Source of the DNA: Desulfurispora thermophila DSM 16022
GTDB lineage: Bacteria > Bacillota > Desulfotomaculia > Desulfotomaculales > Desulfurisporaceae
Direction: 5' to 3'
Assembly: GCF_000376385.1 (NCBI RefSeq)
Contig: NZ_AQWN01000004.1
Location: 124,001-188,000, forward strand
Length of the DNA: 64,000 nt
The number at the start of each line of letters is the position of its first letter. Within the stretch, counting starts at the first letter, position 1. Below are positions 1 to 9,043 of the stretch, in pieces. The translations under genes and the position numbers were made by a program. Under the pieces are notes generated by a model. The model saw only the letters and a list, made by a program, of their open reading frames with translations, did no database searches and was not told where the DNA came from.

Positions 1-2
1 AT

Positions 3-653
3 ATTAAGAATAAACTGGTGGATTTTAAAACTGCCCTGCCCATCCTGGTGACTTCAGTGCTCCTGGCTCCGCCGGGGGCGTGGGCGGCCCAGTATGTAGC
101 GCGGCAGTATTTACTGGCTCTTTTTGCACTGTTTCTGGTATTTGCCGGTTCCATGATGTTGTTTTACCGGCCGGTGCGGCGTGCACAGACAGCAGTGGCT
201 GGCAGTGGGGCTGCAGAAAAAGGTAGCGCTACCAGCCCGGATGGGGGGGAGGTGCGGGCTATCTCGCCGGTGCCGGATGGGCAAAGCGTTTTGTTGCCCG
301 GAGTGACTGCCGGGGTGGTAGCTGGATTTATGGGCGGCCTGCTGGGTGTGGGCGGTGGTAATTTCATCGTGCCCGTGCTGAACTGGCTGGGTTATGAGCC
401 CAAGCGCGCCTCTGCCACAACCGCCTTTGTGGTTGTGTTTTCCTCCCTGTCCGGTTTTTTGGGCCACGCCACCCTGGGCAAAATAGACCCGCTCTTTCTG
501 CTGTTTACCGGCGTTGCTGCCTGTTTGGGTGCTTTGATTGGCTCATGGCTTATGCAGTATAAATTGACGGGCAATCAGCTGAAGCAAATAATTGGTGCGT
601 TGCTGTATTTGATGGCGGGTAAAATACTTTGGGAGCTTTTGAGCAAACACTGA
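3..653 (+). CDS. TauE/SafE family permease, 5'-truncated by the window edge
   Basis: Membrane permease of the sulfite exporter TauE/SafE family, which moves sulfur oxyanions or related organic anions across the cytoplasmic membrane; the substrate here is unknown. The frame stays open to the left edge, so an apparent GTG start at position 18 is probably internal and the N-terminal half lies outside the window. What is visible is the second half of the usual two-repeat fold: a hydrophobic segment, a polar loop at about residues 55-95, then the glycine-rich repeat motif GFMGGLLGVGGG followed by several membrane spans. An intrinsic terminator follows 4 bases after the stop. A second TauE gene lies downstream behind its own promoter. 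Family call good, substrate unassigned. Confidence 0.85.
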   Translation: MKNKLVDFKTALPILVTSVLLAPPGAWAAQYVARQYLLALFALFLVFAGSMMLFYRPVRRAQTAVAGSGAAEKGSATSPDGGEVRAISPVPDGQSVLLPGVTAGVVAGFMGGLLGVGGGNFIVPVLNWLGYEPKRASATTAFVVVFSSLSGFLGHATLGKIDPLFLLFTGVAACLGALIGSWLMQYKLTGNQLKQIIGALLYLMAGKILWELLSKH

Positions 654-656
654 CAT

Positions 657-693
657 GAAAAGCCGGGGGAGAAAAATCCTCCGGCTTTTTGCG
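657..693 (+). terminator. Intrinsic terminator after first TauE gene
   Basis: AGCCGGGGGA pairs with TCCTCCGGCT around a GAAAAA loop, followed by a short T run. It begins just past the stop codon and separates the two TauE genes transcriptionally. Confidence 0.85.
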
Positions 694-713
694 GCCATTA
701 TCCATATAATCAA

Positions 714-742
714 TTGACATGTTTTAGCATCAAACGTATTAT
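714..742 (+). promoter_or_regulatory. Sigma-A-type promoter for second TauE gene
   Basis: TTGACA (714-719), a 17-base spacer, then TATTAT (737-742). This gives an untranslated leader of roughly 155 bases before the ATG at 906. The leader contains the palindrome ACTTATAAGT near 768-777. I recognise no riboswitch class in it. Confidence 0.65.
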
Positions 743-905
743 TAGTATAAATATATATGCACGGTGCACTTATAAGTGGGGTGATGGCACACCAATCTGT
801 ATAAGCAGCCTGCAACCAACTTTTCATGATTGACAGTTGCAACATTCATGAGAATACCGGAGTTGCGTTTTACAGGTTTACAGGTATGGTGAAAGGAGTG
901 GGTTT

Positions 906-1874
906 ATGCATTTTCCGGTTTCCGGTGTGGATGTGCTGCCCTTTATCCCGCCGCTGGTGGCCTTCCTGGTCTCCTCCCTGACGGCTTCGGCCGGTGTTTC
1001 CGGGGCCTTTTTGCTGCTGCCGTTTCAGGTCAGTGTGCTGCATTATACCAGCCCTTCGGTCAGTCCCACCAACCTTATTTACAACATTGTGGCCATTCCG
1101 GGCGGCCTGTACCGCTATATTAAAGAAGGCCGTATGGCCTGGCCCCTGACCTGGACCGTGGTTATCGGTACCCTGCCGGGGGTGTTTTTCGGGGCCTGGA
1201 TCCGCATCCTGTACATGCCCAACCCCAAAACCTTCAAGCTCTTTGTGGGCTGTGTGCTCCTGTACCTGGGCTACCGGTTGCTGTCCGAAGTGCTGGGCTG
1301 GAATAAAAAGGTGCAGGAGCAGAACGCCATGATGCAGAAAAAGTTTGCCGAACAGGTGGCCAGGCTGAAAGAAGAAAGCTCCAGACGCCTGGCGGCCGGT
1401 CTGCCCGCCGGGGCGGTGGTGAAGACCAAATCTGTTTCCCTGCGCAAGATTGAGTACGAATTCTGGGGGGAAACCTATTCTTTCAGCACCCTGTCCATTT
1501 TACTGCTGGCCCTGGCGGTGGGATTGATTGGCGGCATTTACGGCATTGGCGGCGGGGCCATAATTGCCCCCTTCTGTGTGTCGGTACTGGGGCTGCCCGT
1601 ATATACCGTGGCCGGTGCGGCGCTGGCCGGTACCTTCATCACCTCCATAGCCGGGGTGATCTACTACCACATTCTGGCGGTAAGCAGCATTGCGGGCGGA
1701 GCGGCGGTGGCTCCGGACTGGCTGCTGGGCGCCCTGTTTGGTGTGGGGGGCCTGCTGGGCACCTATGTGGGGGCCCGCATTCAGAAGTTTTTGCCGGACA
1801 AGGTGATTAAAGCCATCCTCACCGTCCTGGTTCTATTCCTGGCCTTAAACTATATTGGACAGTATTTCTTTTAA
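906..1874 (+). CDS. TauE/SafE family sulfite/sulfonate-type permease
   Basis: Complete 322-residue TauE/SafE permease. Hydrophobic helices at each end carry the two family repeats; the second contains GIYGIGGGAIIAP at about residue 210. Between the repeats, roughly residues 137-185, lies an unusually long charged segment rich in Lys, Glu and Arg that probably forms a cytoplasmic helix. The ATG is preceded by AAAGGAGTG at good spacing. The gene follows a promoter at 714-742 and precedes a PadR regulator by about 40 bases, so the two may be co-transcribed. Role in sulfur-oxyanion or sulfonate export is inferred from the family only. Confidence 0.85.
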   Translation: MHFPVSGVDVLPFIPPLVAFLVSSLTASAGVSGAFLLLPFQVSVLHYTSPSVSPTNLIYNIVAIPGGLYRYIKEGRMAWPLTWTVVIGTLPGVFFGAWIRILYMPNPKTFKLFVGCVLLYLGYRLLSEVLGWNKKVQEQNAMMQKKFAEQVARLKEESSRRLAAGLPAGAVVKTKSVSLRKIEYEFWGETYSFSTLSILLLALAVGLIGGIYGIGGGAIIAPFCVSVLGLPVYTVAGAALAGTFITSIAGVIYYHILAVSSIAGGAAVAPDWLLGALFGVGGLLGTYVGARIQKFLPDKVIKAILTVLVLFLALNYIGQYFF

Positions 1875-1913
1875 TTGCATCGCGCAATGAACAGGGACTT
1901 GAGGTGAAACCGG

Positions 1914-2294
1914 GTGAAGGAACAACCACCAAACACTGCTTTTGCTTATCTTGCCGGGCGCATTGACAAAATGCTGGTCCCGGCCCTGCTCTTTTTTTTG
2001 GCCCAAAAACCCTCCCACGGCTATGAATTAATCCAGAAGATCAACCAGGCCGGTTTTGCGGAAATTGAGGCGGATCCCGCCACTATTTACCGTAACCTGC
2101 GCCGGATGGAAGAAGACGGCCTGGTGGTTTCGCAGTGGGACACCGAGCACACTGGCCCGGCCCGGCGGGCCTACCGTTTGAGCCCGGCGGGGTATCAGGC
2201 GTTGGACTACTGTGTACAGCTGATTACCGATAAAGTTACCAGAATGCAGGCATTTTTGGAGGAATACCGGCGGGAGGTGAGGGGAGTTGAGTAA
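1914..2294 (+). CDS. PadR-family transcriptional regulator
   Basis: A 126-residue winged-helix protein with the PadR signature: a helix-turn-helix containing KPSHGYELIQKIN near residues 32-44, the wing phrase DPATIYRNLRRMEEDGLV, and a short C-terminal dimerisation helix. PadR proteins repress nearby genes and are often released by small ligands. It starts at GTG with GAGGTG upstream. Its stop overlaps the next gene by 8 bases, so translation is probably coupled to the WtpA-like protein. That suggests the binding protein and the regulator act in the same circuit. The target operator is not evident. Confidence 0.85.
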   Translation: MKEQPPNTAFAYLAGRIDKMLVPALLFFLAQKPSHGYELIQKINQAGFAEIEADPATIYRNLRRMEEDGLVVSQWDTEHTGPARRAYRLSPAGYQALDYCVQLITDKVTRMQAFLEEYRREVRGVE

Positions 2295-3108
2295 CCGGCG
2301 TACATTGAAAATACTACATGCCGGTGCCCTGCGCAAACCGGTGGTGGAGTGTGCCAGGCTTTTGCAGCAAACCCGCCCGGAGGTGGAGATAATCCTGGAG
2401 TCCTTCGGTTCCCGGGCCTGTGCCAGGCAGGTGCGGGAGGGCAAGGTGGTGGATGTTCTGGCTCTGGCCGACCCCATGCTGTTTGAAGAATTTCTGGTGC
2501 CCGAGTATGTGGACAGGTATTATATCTTTGCCAACGACCAGATTGTGCTGGCCTGTAACGAGTTTTCCAGAGGTGGCGGGGAAATCAATGCGCAAAACTG
2601 GTTTGATATCCTGCTCCGGGAGGAAGTCACCTTTGGCCGCTCCAACCAGGACCTGGATCCCTGTGGCTACCGCACTTTGATGGTCTGGCAGTTGGCCGAG
2701 GAGTATTACGGGCACTCCGGATTATTTGTCAAATTGGATCAAAAGTGCCGGGGGGATTTCATCTACCCCAAGTCCTATGACCTGGCCGCCGATGTGCTGG
2801 TGGGCAAGCTGGATTATGCTTTTGTCTATCGCTGTGTGGCCAGCCAGTTTGGCTTGAGGTATCTTGCTTTGCCGGAGAAAATCAACCTCTCCCATCCCGC
2901 CCATGCCTCGTATTACAGCCGGGCTACTGTCAGCTTGCCGGGGAAAAATTCCGGCGAGATGATGACCATTTCCGGTGCGCCCATTGAATTTGCCATTGCC
3001 ATCCCCAGGAACGCGGCCAACCCCGCTCTGGCCGGAGTTTTTCTGGATCTGATCCTCAGCAAGCAGGGCCAGGAATTGCTGGAGGAGTGCGGACTGATCC
3101 CATATTAG
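2287..3108 (+). CDS. WtpA/ModA-like solute-binding protein lacking a signal peptide
   Basis: A 273-residue periplasmic-binding-protein fold resembling tungstate/molybdate-binding WtpA: an early HAGAL segment, DVLALADPMLFEEF at about residues 57-70, FGRSNQDLDPCGYRTL, and a C-terminal hinge ending GLIPY. Members normally carry an N-terminal signal or lipobox. Here translation begins at TTG with a short polar leader that runs straight into the first strand, so the protein looks cytoplasmic. It overlaps the PadR gene and no ModB/ModC permease or ATPase follows. Either the transporter lies elsewhere and the export signal has been lost, or the protein is an intracellular oxyanion sensor. Family fairly sure, function inferred. 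Confidence 0.75.
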   Translation: MSNRRTLKILHAGALRKPVVECARLLQQTRPEVEIILESFGSRACARQVREGKVVDVLALADPMLFEEFLVPEYVDRYYIFANDQIVLACNEFSRGGGEINAQNWFDILLREEVTFGRSNQDLDPCGYRTLMVWQLAEEYYGHSGLFVKLDQKCRGDFIYPKSYDLAADVLVGKLDYAFVYRCVASQFGLRYLALPEKINLSHPAHASYYSRATVSLPGKNSGEMMTISGAPIEFAIAIPRNAANPALAGVFLDLILSKQGQELLEECGLIPY

Positions 3109-3156
3109 AGGGGACGGCGGCTGGCCGTCCCCTCCTGCTGTACCCGGGTATTGTTT

Positions 3157-5085
3157 TTATAGCCGTTCTTGATCTGCCTTGAATCGCCCGGCCAGTTTTT
3201 CCAGATTTTCCGCCAGCACATGCAGCTCCTGGGTGGTGGAGGCCACTTCCTGCATGGCCGCCGTCTGCTGCTGGGTGGCGGCGGCGGCGTTTTGCACCGC
3301 GGCGGAAATCTCCTCGGCGGCGCGGGCTACTTCATCCACCCGGCCGTGCAACTGTTCCACGGTTTCGATAATGCCGGCAAACACCCGGCCCGAATCGGCC
3401 ACCTGGCGCACGCCGCCGGCAATCTGGGTGATGTTTTCTTCCATACTGCTCAAAGCCCGCCCGGCACTTTGGTTGATGGCCCGGGTCTGCTCCATAATCT
3501 GGCGGGCGGCCTGAGCCGAGCGCTCGGCCAGCACCCGCACTTCCTCGGCTACTACGGCAAAGCCCCGCCCGTGCTCACCGGCCCTGGCCGCTTCGATGGC
3601 CGCGTTTAATGCCAGCAGGTTGGTCTGCTCGGCAATGCCCGTGATGATCTCCACCATTTCCCCGATGGTCTGGGTTACTCCGGTCAGCTGGCGCAGGGCG
3701 GCGGCGGCACTGTCGGCGGCCCGGCTCACCTGGTCCATCTGTCCTTCCACCTCGCCCAGTTGCCGGCGGCCCTGTTCGGCCGCCGCCGCGGCGCCGGCGG
3801 CGTCCTGGGCCACCGCGCGGGCGCTTTCAGCCACCTGCTCGGCGCTGGAAGCCACCTGGGTCATATTGGAGGCCGTGGCCGTGGCGGCGGCGGTGGTCTG
3901 CTGGGCATTGTGGCTCAGGTCTTCAGCCACGTTGGCGACCTTTTCCGCCGCCGCGCTCAGTTCACCCAGAATGTGGCGGAAGCTGGTCGCCAGTTCGTTC
4001 AGGGAGAGCGCGGTCTGGCCTATTTCATCCCGGCGGGACAGCTCCAACTGCACGTTCAGATTGCCGGCGGCCAGCTGGCGGTGGGCGCCGGCTACCTGGA
4101 TGATGGGACGGGCCAGGTGACCGGCGTACCACAGGGCCAGCAGGGCGGCCAGCAGACCGGCCAGGACGGTGTTGGCCAGAAGGCCCCGGCGCATTTTAGT
4201 GGCCGACTGTTCCAGTGAGGCCACATCCACAGCCACGGCTACTATTCCGCGCACCTGGCCGCCGGCGTCGGCCAGCGGGGCGAAGGCCACATGGTGCTCC
4301 AGGCCGTGAATTTTCAGCCGGGTGTGGGTAATATGCTCTCCTTTATCCTTGTTTTGCACCAGCTGGTTGATTAACCGGGTATCAGCCAATTCCACCTGTT
4401 CCCCCTGCTTTTGGAAGATGCTGCCTTCCGGCAGGGCGGTGTGCCCTCTCAGCAGATAATGGCCGCCTGTATTGTAAAAGAAGAGTACATCGGCACCCGT
4501 GGTTTTGCCCAGGAAGTCGGCCAGCTGGTCATTGATGTACAGGCCGGCCTTCACTGTCCCCACCAGCTGCCCGTCCAGCAGCACCGGGTAGATGGCATCC
4601 AGGGCGGCCTCGCCCGTGGTCTGGCTGTTGGTCAGGCCGGAGGTGGCCCGGCCGGCCAGGGCCTGGGAGACCTGTTCATGGTCTTTTTTATTATCGCCGA
4701 ATTTTTCCGGCTTGTGGCCGCGCATGAGAACCGTACCCGTGGCATCGGTGACTTCCAGGGTGTTGATAGGTATGTTTTTCTGAGCGTTTTGGAAAGCCGG
4801 TTGCAGCAATTGTTGCAGGGCGGCCCGGTCGCCCTTTTGCAGGGACTGGGCCAGCAGCCGGTTCTGGCTGAGCATTTCGGCCAGCATGGCCATTTCCTTT
4901 TGGCTGCGGGTCAGTGCCCGGCTAGCTACCCGGGAAGCATCGGCCATGCGTTCCTGGGCGGCCTGCACGGCCATCTGGCTGGCGGCGCGGTAGGCCAAAA
5001 GGCCGGAGACCGCCAGGGGCAGCAAGGTGAGAAGCAGGACAAACAGGGTTATTTGCCAGCGAATACTGCGCACCTTGAAAACCAC
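3157..5085 (-). CDS. Methyl-accepting chemotaxis protein, membrane-bound
   Basis: A 642-residue transmembrane chemoreceptor. Order of parts: N-terminal membrane anchor at about 8-30, an extracytoplasmic Cache-like sensing domain to about 300, second membrane segment near 303-323, HAMP linker, then a long cytoplasmic four-helix signalling domain whose hairpin tip [20 protein letters not shown] sits near residue 487. The tip is where CheA and CheW bind. It is transcribed divergently from another chemoreceptor across a 276-base AT-rich gap. No che genes lie in the window, so it must feed a chemotaxis array encoded elsewhere. The ligand is unknown. Confidence 0.93.
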   Translation of the reverse strand: MVFKVRSIRWQITLFVLLLTLLPLAVSGLLAYRAASQMAVQAAQERMADASRVASRALTRSQKEMAMLAEMLSQNRLLAQSLQKGDRAALQQLLQPAFQNAQKNIPINTLEVTDATGTVLMRGHKPEKFGDNKKDHEQVSQALAGRATSGLTNSQTTGEAALDAIYPVLLDGQLVGTVKAGLYINDQLADFLGKTTGADVLFFYNTGGHYLLRGHTALPEGSIFQKQGEQVELADTRLINQLVQNKDKGEHITHTRLKIHGLEHHVAFAPLADAGGQVRGIVAVAVDVASLEQSATKMRRGLLANTVLAGLLAALLALWYAGHLARPIIQVAGAHRQLAAGNLNVQLELSRRDEIGQTALSLNELATSFRHILGELSAAAEKVANVAEDLSHNAQQTTAAATATASNMTQVASSAEQVAESARAVAQDAAGAAAAAEQGRRQLGEVEGQMDQVSRAADSAAAALRQLTGVTQTIGEMVEIITGIAEQTNLLALNAAIEAARAGEHGRGFAVVAEEVRVLAERSAQAARQIMEQTRAINQSAGRALSSMEENITQIAGGVRQVADSGRVFAGIIETVEQLHGRVDEVARAAEEISAAVQNAAAATQQQTAAMQEVASTTQELHVLAENLEKLAGRFKADQERL

Positions 5086-5361
5086 CTCTTTTACGACAAA
5101 TTATGGTATATTGATTATTAATTTTAACCGGCAGCAGTCCGGCCGGCCAGTGGTTTTGAAAAAATTAATAATTTGTTAAGCAATGGCCGGGAGGGGTTTT
5201 TATTGGTCAAAAAGTATTAAAAATAAAGAAAATACTGATTTTAAAAAAGGAAATAACTTATATACAGCGTATACTATAACTCAACACCTGCAAGATGAAT
5301 GAATGTTTAGTCATATTTTGTGGGGTTTTGGGGTCATGGACAAAAAAAGGAGGAGGTTTTT

Positions 5362-6993
5362 ATGAGCGTCACCCTGCGTTATTTTTCCCGCCGCGCACTT
5401 TTGCTGGGCGTGCCCGTCATGCTCTTGCCCGCCCTGCTTACGGCCGGGCTGAATGTGTGGCTGTCCGGAGTGCTGCCGCCAGTCCTGGTCGGGCGTTTCT
5501 GGCTCTGGCCGGTGCTGTGGGCTTTCCTGCTGGGCTACGTTACGATTTATCTGCTCTGGAGCAATCGAGTCTACAGTACTGTGGCCCGGGCCCTGGCCGA
5601 TCTGGAAAATGAAGAACTGGCCCAGCAGGCCTACCGGGCGATTACCACCTACGGCAAGCGCATGACGTTGTTCTGTGTGGTCTTTTTACTGCTCTTTGCA
5701 GTCCTGGTGGTGTGGTTTCTGGCCGCGGCAGGTGCTCCGGCAGCCTGGTGGAAAGTGCTGGTGCTGGTGGTGCTGGGTTATCCCCAGGGTGCCCTCTGTA
5801 CCCAGCTCTATCTCACACGGCCGGTGGGCGAGCCTGTACCTTATCTGAAAATCAAGGTCAAGTCGCGCTCCGGTGTCAGCCTGGGCTTCAAGTTTACCGT
5901 AAACAATTTTATCGTGCCGGCCCTGACCCTGGGCAGCCTGTATATTGGATTTACCCAGAGCAATGTGCCGGCCTGGCAGCATCCGGTTCACGTGGCCTTC
6001 CTGCTGCTGATCATCCTGCTGGGGTCGATGTACCTGCGGGTGGATGTGCTGCGCAAGGTACGCTTTGTTACACAAAAGTTTGTGGAACTGCAGCAGGCAC
6101 GCGACCTCTCCCTGCGCGTGCCGGTGATCGGCACGGACGAAATTGCCATCCTGGCGGTGGCTTTTAATGATTTTGTAGCACGGCTGCAGGAGTTTTTCGC
6201 CGCCGTGGTGCGCCAGGTGACCGCTGTGGACGAGGCCGTGCTGGCCCTGGCCCATGTGGTGCAGACCAATACCGCGCAGCAGGAGCAGCTGGGCCGGGCG
6301 GTGGAACAGGTGACCGAGGCCTTCAGCCAGGTTTCCGCCAGTGTGCAGAACGCTGCCGCCTTTGCCGGCGAGGTGACCGGTATGGCCGCCAGTGGCGGGC
6401 AGGGAGCGCAGCAAATTATGTCGGAGATTGACATGATGAGCCGGACGGCGGTGGAGGCCCGGCAGGCGGTGGAAGAACTGAACAGCCTGGCGGCCGGCAT
6501 CGGTCAGCTGGCCGAAATGATTGTCACCGTGGCCTCCCAGACCGGCCTTCTGGCCCTTAACGCGGCCATTGAGGCGGCCCGGGCCGGTGAGCACGGGCGG
6601 GGCTTCAGCATTGTGGCCCAGGAGGTGCGCCAGCTGGCCGATGAATCGGCCAAGGTGGCCGGTCAGGTGACGGCGGTGGTGCACCAGATCCAGGCCGGTT
6701 GCGCCCGGGCGGCCGCGGCCATGGGCAAGGGTGCCGAGCAGGTGCTGGGCAGTCATGGCCGGGTGCAGCAGGTGAGCGCCAGCTTCAGCCATATCTCCGA
6801 GGCGGTGCAGCAACTGGGCGATCTGGTGCAGCGCCTGGCCGATACGGCCCAGAGCGGTGCCGGCAATGTGGCGACAGCGGAAGGAGTGTTGCAGGAGCAG
6901 CAGCAGAGCAGGCAGACCATTTCTGCCGCTACGCAGGAACTGGAGCGGGTTTCCCGGGAACTGCGCGCTGCGGTGGCGGCCTGGAAGGTGTAA
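5362..6993 (+). CDS. Methyl-accepting chemotaxis protein with multi-span membrane domain
   Basis: A 543-residue chemoreceptor with an N-terminal region of several hydrophobic segments (about residues 1-225) in place of a large extracytoplasmic sensor, a HAMP region near 228-280, and a signalling domain with the tip [20 protein letters not shown] near residue 393. The start was chosen at the ATG preceded by AAAGGAGGAGG; an upstream in-frame ATG at 5320 has no ribosome site. The multi-span input suggests sensing of membrane or energy state rather than a soluble attractant; this is inference. Divergent from the receptor at 3157-5085. Confidence 0.9.
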   Translation: MSVTLRYFSRRALLLGVPVMLLPALLTAGLNVWLSGVLPPVLVGRFWLWPVLWAFLLGYVTIYLLWSNRVYSTVARALADLENEELAQQAYRAITTYGKRMTLFCVVFLLLFAVLVVWFLAAAGAPAAWWKVLVLVVLGYPQGALCTQLYLTRPVGEPVPYLKIKVKSRSGVSLGFKFTVNNFIVPALTLGSLYIGFTQSNVPAWQHPVHVAFLLLIILLGSMYLRVDVLRKVRFVTQKFVELQQARDLSLRVPVIGTDEIAILAVAFNDFVARLQEFFAAVVRQVTAVDEAVLALAHVVQTNTAQQEQLGRAVEQVTEAFSQVSASVQNAAAFAGEVTGMAASGGQGAQQIMSEIDMMSRTAVEARQAVEELNSLAAGIGQLAEMIVTVASQTGLLALNAAIEAARAGEHGRGFSIVAQEVRQLADESAKVAGQVTAVVHQIQAGCARAAAAMGKGAEQVLGSHGRVQQVSASFSHISEAVQQLGDLVQRLADTAQSGAGNVATAEGVLQEQQQSRQTISAATQELERVSRELRAAVAAWKV

Positions 6994-7084
6994 TGTGCTG
7001 GAGGGCATAAAAATAGTTATCACTTGCGTTGCAAAATCGCAATCAGAATATTAAAATATCACCAGATTTAACTTGATATTTCCC

Positions 7085-7192
7085 GGTGGGAGCTAAGGAG
7101 AAACACCCCGGCGCGGGAGGAAAATTATGATATAGCAGGATAGATATACCGGGGCTATGGGCAGAGCTGACCGGACTAGAACAAAACCGGGG
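7085..7192 (+). promoter_or_regulatory. Leader RNA element upstream of glpP
   Basis: The block GGTGGGAG-CTAA-GGAGAAA-CACCCCGGCGCGGG (7085-7117) closely matches one in the glpF leader at 7953-7984. CCCCGG at 7106-7111 can pair with CCGGGG at 7149-7154, or alternatively with CCGGGG at 7187-7192, which covers the start region of glpP. Two mutually exclusive pairings of this kind could switch translation. Whether it is an RNA switch, a GlpP-binding site, or both is inference. Confidence 0.5.
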
Positions 7193-7794
7193 TGAGTGAG
7201 TTGAAGGAAGGTTTTTTGACCGGAGCCATGGGCGGGGAAAAAATAGGTGCGGCCATCCGCCGTCCGGAAGACCTGGATGAGGTGCTGGGCTACCAGCATA
7301 TCAAAGCGGTTTTTTTGCTGGGGGGGGATATCAACTTTTTGCCGCCCCTGGCCAAAAAAGTGCGCGAAGCGGGCAGGGTGCTGCTGGTGCACATCGATCT
7401 GATGGAGGGTATTGGCAAAGACCTTGCCGGGGCATACCTGCTCAAGAGAATGGGTGCCCACGGCATTGTGACCACCCGGGCCGCTCTGGCTAAACAAGCC
7501 CGCGAACTGGGCATTTATGTGGTGCAGCGCTTTTTTATCGTGGATTCCGAGTCGCTGCGCACGGCTCTGAAAGTGGCCACAGGTCCGGCCCTGCCCAGCG
7601 CTGTGGAGGTGCTGCCGGCCACCGTACCCACCTATGTGGTGGAGGAAATTAAAAAGGAGCTGGGCGTGCCCGTGCTGGGGGGAGGCCTGCTGCGTACGGT
7701 GGAGGACGCCCGGGAAGCCCTGGGCAAGGGCTTTGACGCCATCTCTACCAGCCGCCGCCAGATCTGGCAGGCCGGCGTCGTTCTGCAGCCTTAA
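7192..7794 (+). CDS. glpP: Glycerol uptake operon antiterminator GlpP
   Basis: A 200-residue cytoplasmic protein of the GlpP family. In Bacillus, GlpP with glycerol-3-phosphate binds leader mRNA of glp genes and prevents termination. Recognisable elements include FLLGGDINFL, VHIDLMEGIGKD at about residues 67-78, GIVTTR, and a C-terminal GGGLLRTVEDAREAL with FDAISTS. The GTG at 7192 has little ribosome site; the TTG at 7201, 4 bases after GGGGTGAG, is an alternative start. It heads the glycerol cluster, and the following leader holds two intrinsic terminators suited to antitermination control. The 5' region of glpP carries a related element, suggesting autoregulation (inference). Confidence 0.93.
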   Translation: MSELKEGFLTGAMGGEKIGAAIRRPEDLDEVLGYQHIKAVFLLGGDINFLPPLAKKVREAGRVLLVHIDLMEGIGKDLAGAYLLKRMGAHGIVTTRAALAKQARELGIYVVQRFFIVDSESLRTALKVATGPALPSAVEVLPATVPTYVVEEIKKELGVPVLGGGLLRTVEDAREALGKGFDAISTSRRQIWQAGVVLQP

Positions 7795-7872
7795 ATGAGG
7801 GTGCGGCCGGCAAATTGACAGCAGTAGCGGGAAAATTATGAGCGAAAGCTGAAAATAAGCAAAATTTTGCGA

Positions 7873-7901
7873 TTGACAGGCGGTAAAAAATCAGTTAATA
7901 T
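7873..7901 (+). promoter_or_regulatory. Promoter of the glpF leader
   Basis: TTGACA (7873-7878), 17-base spacer, TATAAT-like TAATAT (7896-7901). Transcription would begin near 7908, giving about 365 untranslated bases before the glpF ATG. Confidence 0.75.
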
Positions 7902-7952
7902 ACAATTAACAAGTTAGTAATATTTCAGGCAAAAGCGAAAACTTGATACTGC

Positions 7953-8032
7953 GGCGGGAGTGCTGGAGAAAGACCCCTGACGGGTAGCCTTGGTTATTAT
8001 ACAGGCTGCCTGTGAAGGGTTTTTTATTTTTA
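7953..8032 (+). terminator. First leader terminator upstream of glpF, with GGAGAAAG element
   Basis: After GGCGGGAG and GGAGAAAG, an 18-position stem forms between ACCCCTGACGGGTAGCCT (7973-7990) and AGGCTGCCTGTGAAGGGT (8003-8020). It has two mismatches and two G-U pairs, and is followed by a T-rich tail to 8032. This is an intrinsic terminator inside a leader, the expected target for GlpP antitermination. Confidence 0.75.
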
Positions 8033-8056
8033 CTCCTTTACCTGGCCGGGAGAAAA

Positions 8057-8107
8057 GGAGAAGGCCTGTTGTGGCAGCCCCCTGGTTGCCATGATAGGTC
8101 TATTTTT
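8057..8107 (+). terminator. Second tandem leader terminator upstream of glpF
   Basis: GGAGAAG (8057-8063) runs into a 15-bp stem, AGGCCTGTTGTGGCA (8062-8076) with TGCCATGATAGGTCT (8087-8101), which includes five G-U pairs. The loop is 10 bases and the tail is T-rich. No gene lies between it and the first terminator, so the two act in series in the glpF leader. The remaining leader to 8274 shows nothing I recognise. Confidence 0.6.
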
Positions 8108-8274
8108 ATGTCAGGCAGGTGATGCAGGGGGACAAAAGCGACAGGTCGTGATGGAGACCTGAAAGAACTGCTGGGGTTTTTCCGGTAGTACGGGCAGAAA
8201 AACAGAAAATTCAGGGTGAGCTACAGGTTTTATTGTGCAGCAATCTTTACAGAGGTATTGAGGAGGGAGTACTT

Positions 8275-8985
8275 ATGACGCCATTTCTGGCGGAAGTTAT
8301 CGGTACCATGCTGATCATTGTCTTTGGCGGCGGTGTGGTGGCCGGCTGTGTACTGAAAAAGAGCAAATCGGAAAACGGCGGCTGGATTGTGATCACCTTT
8401 GGCTGGGGTCTGGGTGTGGCTATGGCGATTTATGCTTCCGGTCCCTTCAGCGGGGCGCACCTCAACCCGGCGGTGACCATTGCTCTGGCCTATCTGGGCA
8501 AATTCCCCTGGAGCGATGTGCCTGCTTACATCCTGGCCCAGTTCATCGGTGCCTTCCTGGGTGCGGTAATTGTCTGGCTGCACTACCTGCCGCACTGGGC
8601 GGCCAGTGACGACCCGGGGGCCAAGCTGGCGGTGTTCTCCACCGGTCCGGCCATCCGCAATCTGCCGGCCAACCTGCTCAGTGAAATCATCGGTACCTTC
8701 ATCCTGGTGCTGGGCATCATGGCCCTGGGTGCCAATAAGTTCACCGAAGGTCTCAACCCCTTCATTGTGGGTATGCTGATTGTGGTGATCGGCCTTTCGC
8801 TGGGTGGTCCCACCGGTTACGCCATCAACCCGGCCCGCGACCTGGGCCCTCGCATTGCCCACTTTGTATTGCCCATTGCCGGCAAGGGCGATTCGGACTG
8901 GGGCTACGCCTGGGTGCCGGTGGTGGGACCCGTGATCGGTGGCCTGCTGGGCGCCATTGTCAGCAAGGCTGTCGGGCTGGTATAA
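8275..8985 (+). CDS. glpF: Glycerol facilitator (aquaglyceroporin)
   Basis: A 236-residue MIP-family channel that lets glycerol diffuse across the cytoplasmic membrane. Six membrane helices and two half-helices carry the family's NPA boxes: HLNPAVT near residue 63 and INPARDLGPR near residue 183. The Asp following the second NPAR is the mark of glycerol facilitators as opposed to water channels. The ATG at 8275 has AGGAGG at good spacing; an upstream in-frame GTG lacks one. It lies between glpP and glpK behind a leader with two intrinsic terminators, so expression is probably gated by GlpP and glycerol-3-phosphate. Confidence 0.95.
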   Translation: MTPFLAEVIGTMLIIVFGGGVVAGCVLKKSKSENGGWIVITFGWGLGVAMAIYASGPFSGAHLNPAVTIALAYLGKFPWSDVPAYILAQFIGAFLGAVIVWLHYLPHWAASDDPGAKLAVFSTGPAIRNLPANLLSEIIGTFILVLGIMALGANKFTEGLNPFIVGMLIVVIGLSLGGPTGYAINPARDLGPRIAHFVLPIAGKGDSDWGYAWVPVVGPVIGGLLGAIVSKAVGLV

Positions 8986-9023
8986 AACCCGGGGCTTAGC
9001 GGCCTTACGCATAATCCGGATAT

Positions 9024-9043
9024 GATATTACAGGATATTACAG
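9024..9043 (+). repeat. Tandem 10-bp direct repeat in glpF-glpK gap
   Basis: GATATTACAG occurs twice back to back. The 275-base glpF-glpK gap otherwise shows no clear promoter or terminator. The repeat could be a regulator site or chance. Confidence 0.5.

Noticed and set aside
3169-7023. Long antisense and alternative-frame ORFs within the chemoreceptor genes
   Set aside because: Low-complexity shadows of Ala-, Gln- and Glu-rich signalling domains with no conserved features.
7953-8032. Glycine, TPP, SAM or cyclic-di-GMP riboswitch
   Set aside because: No conserved core of these classes. GlpP antitermination is the better-supported explanation given the adjacent glpP gene.
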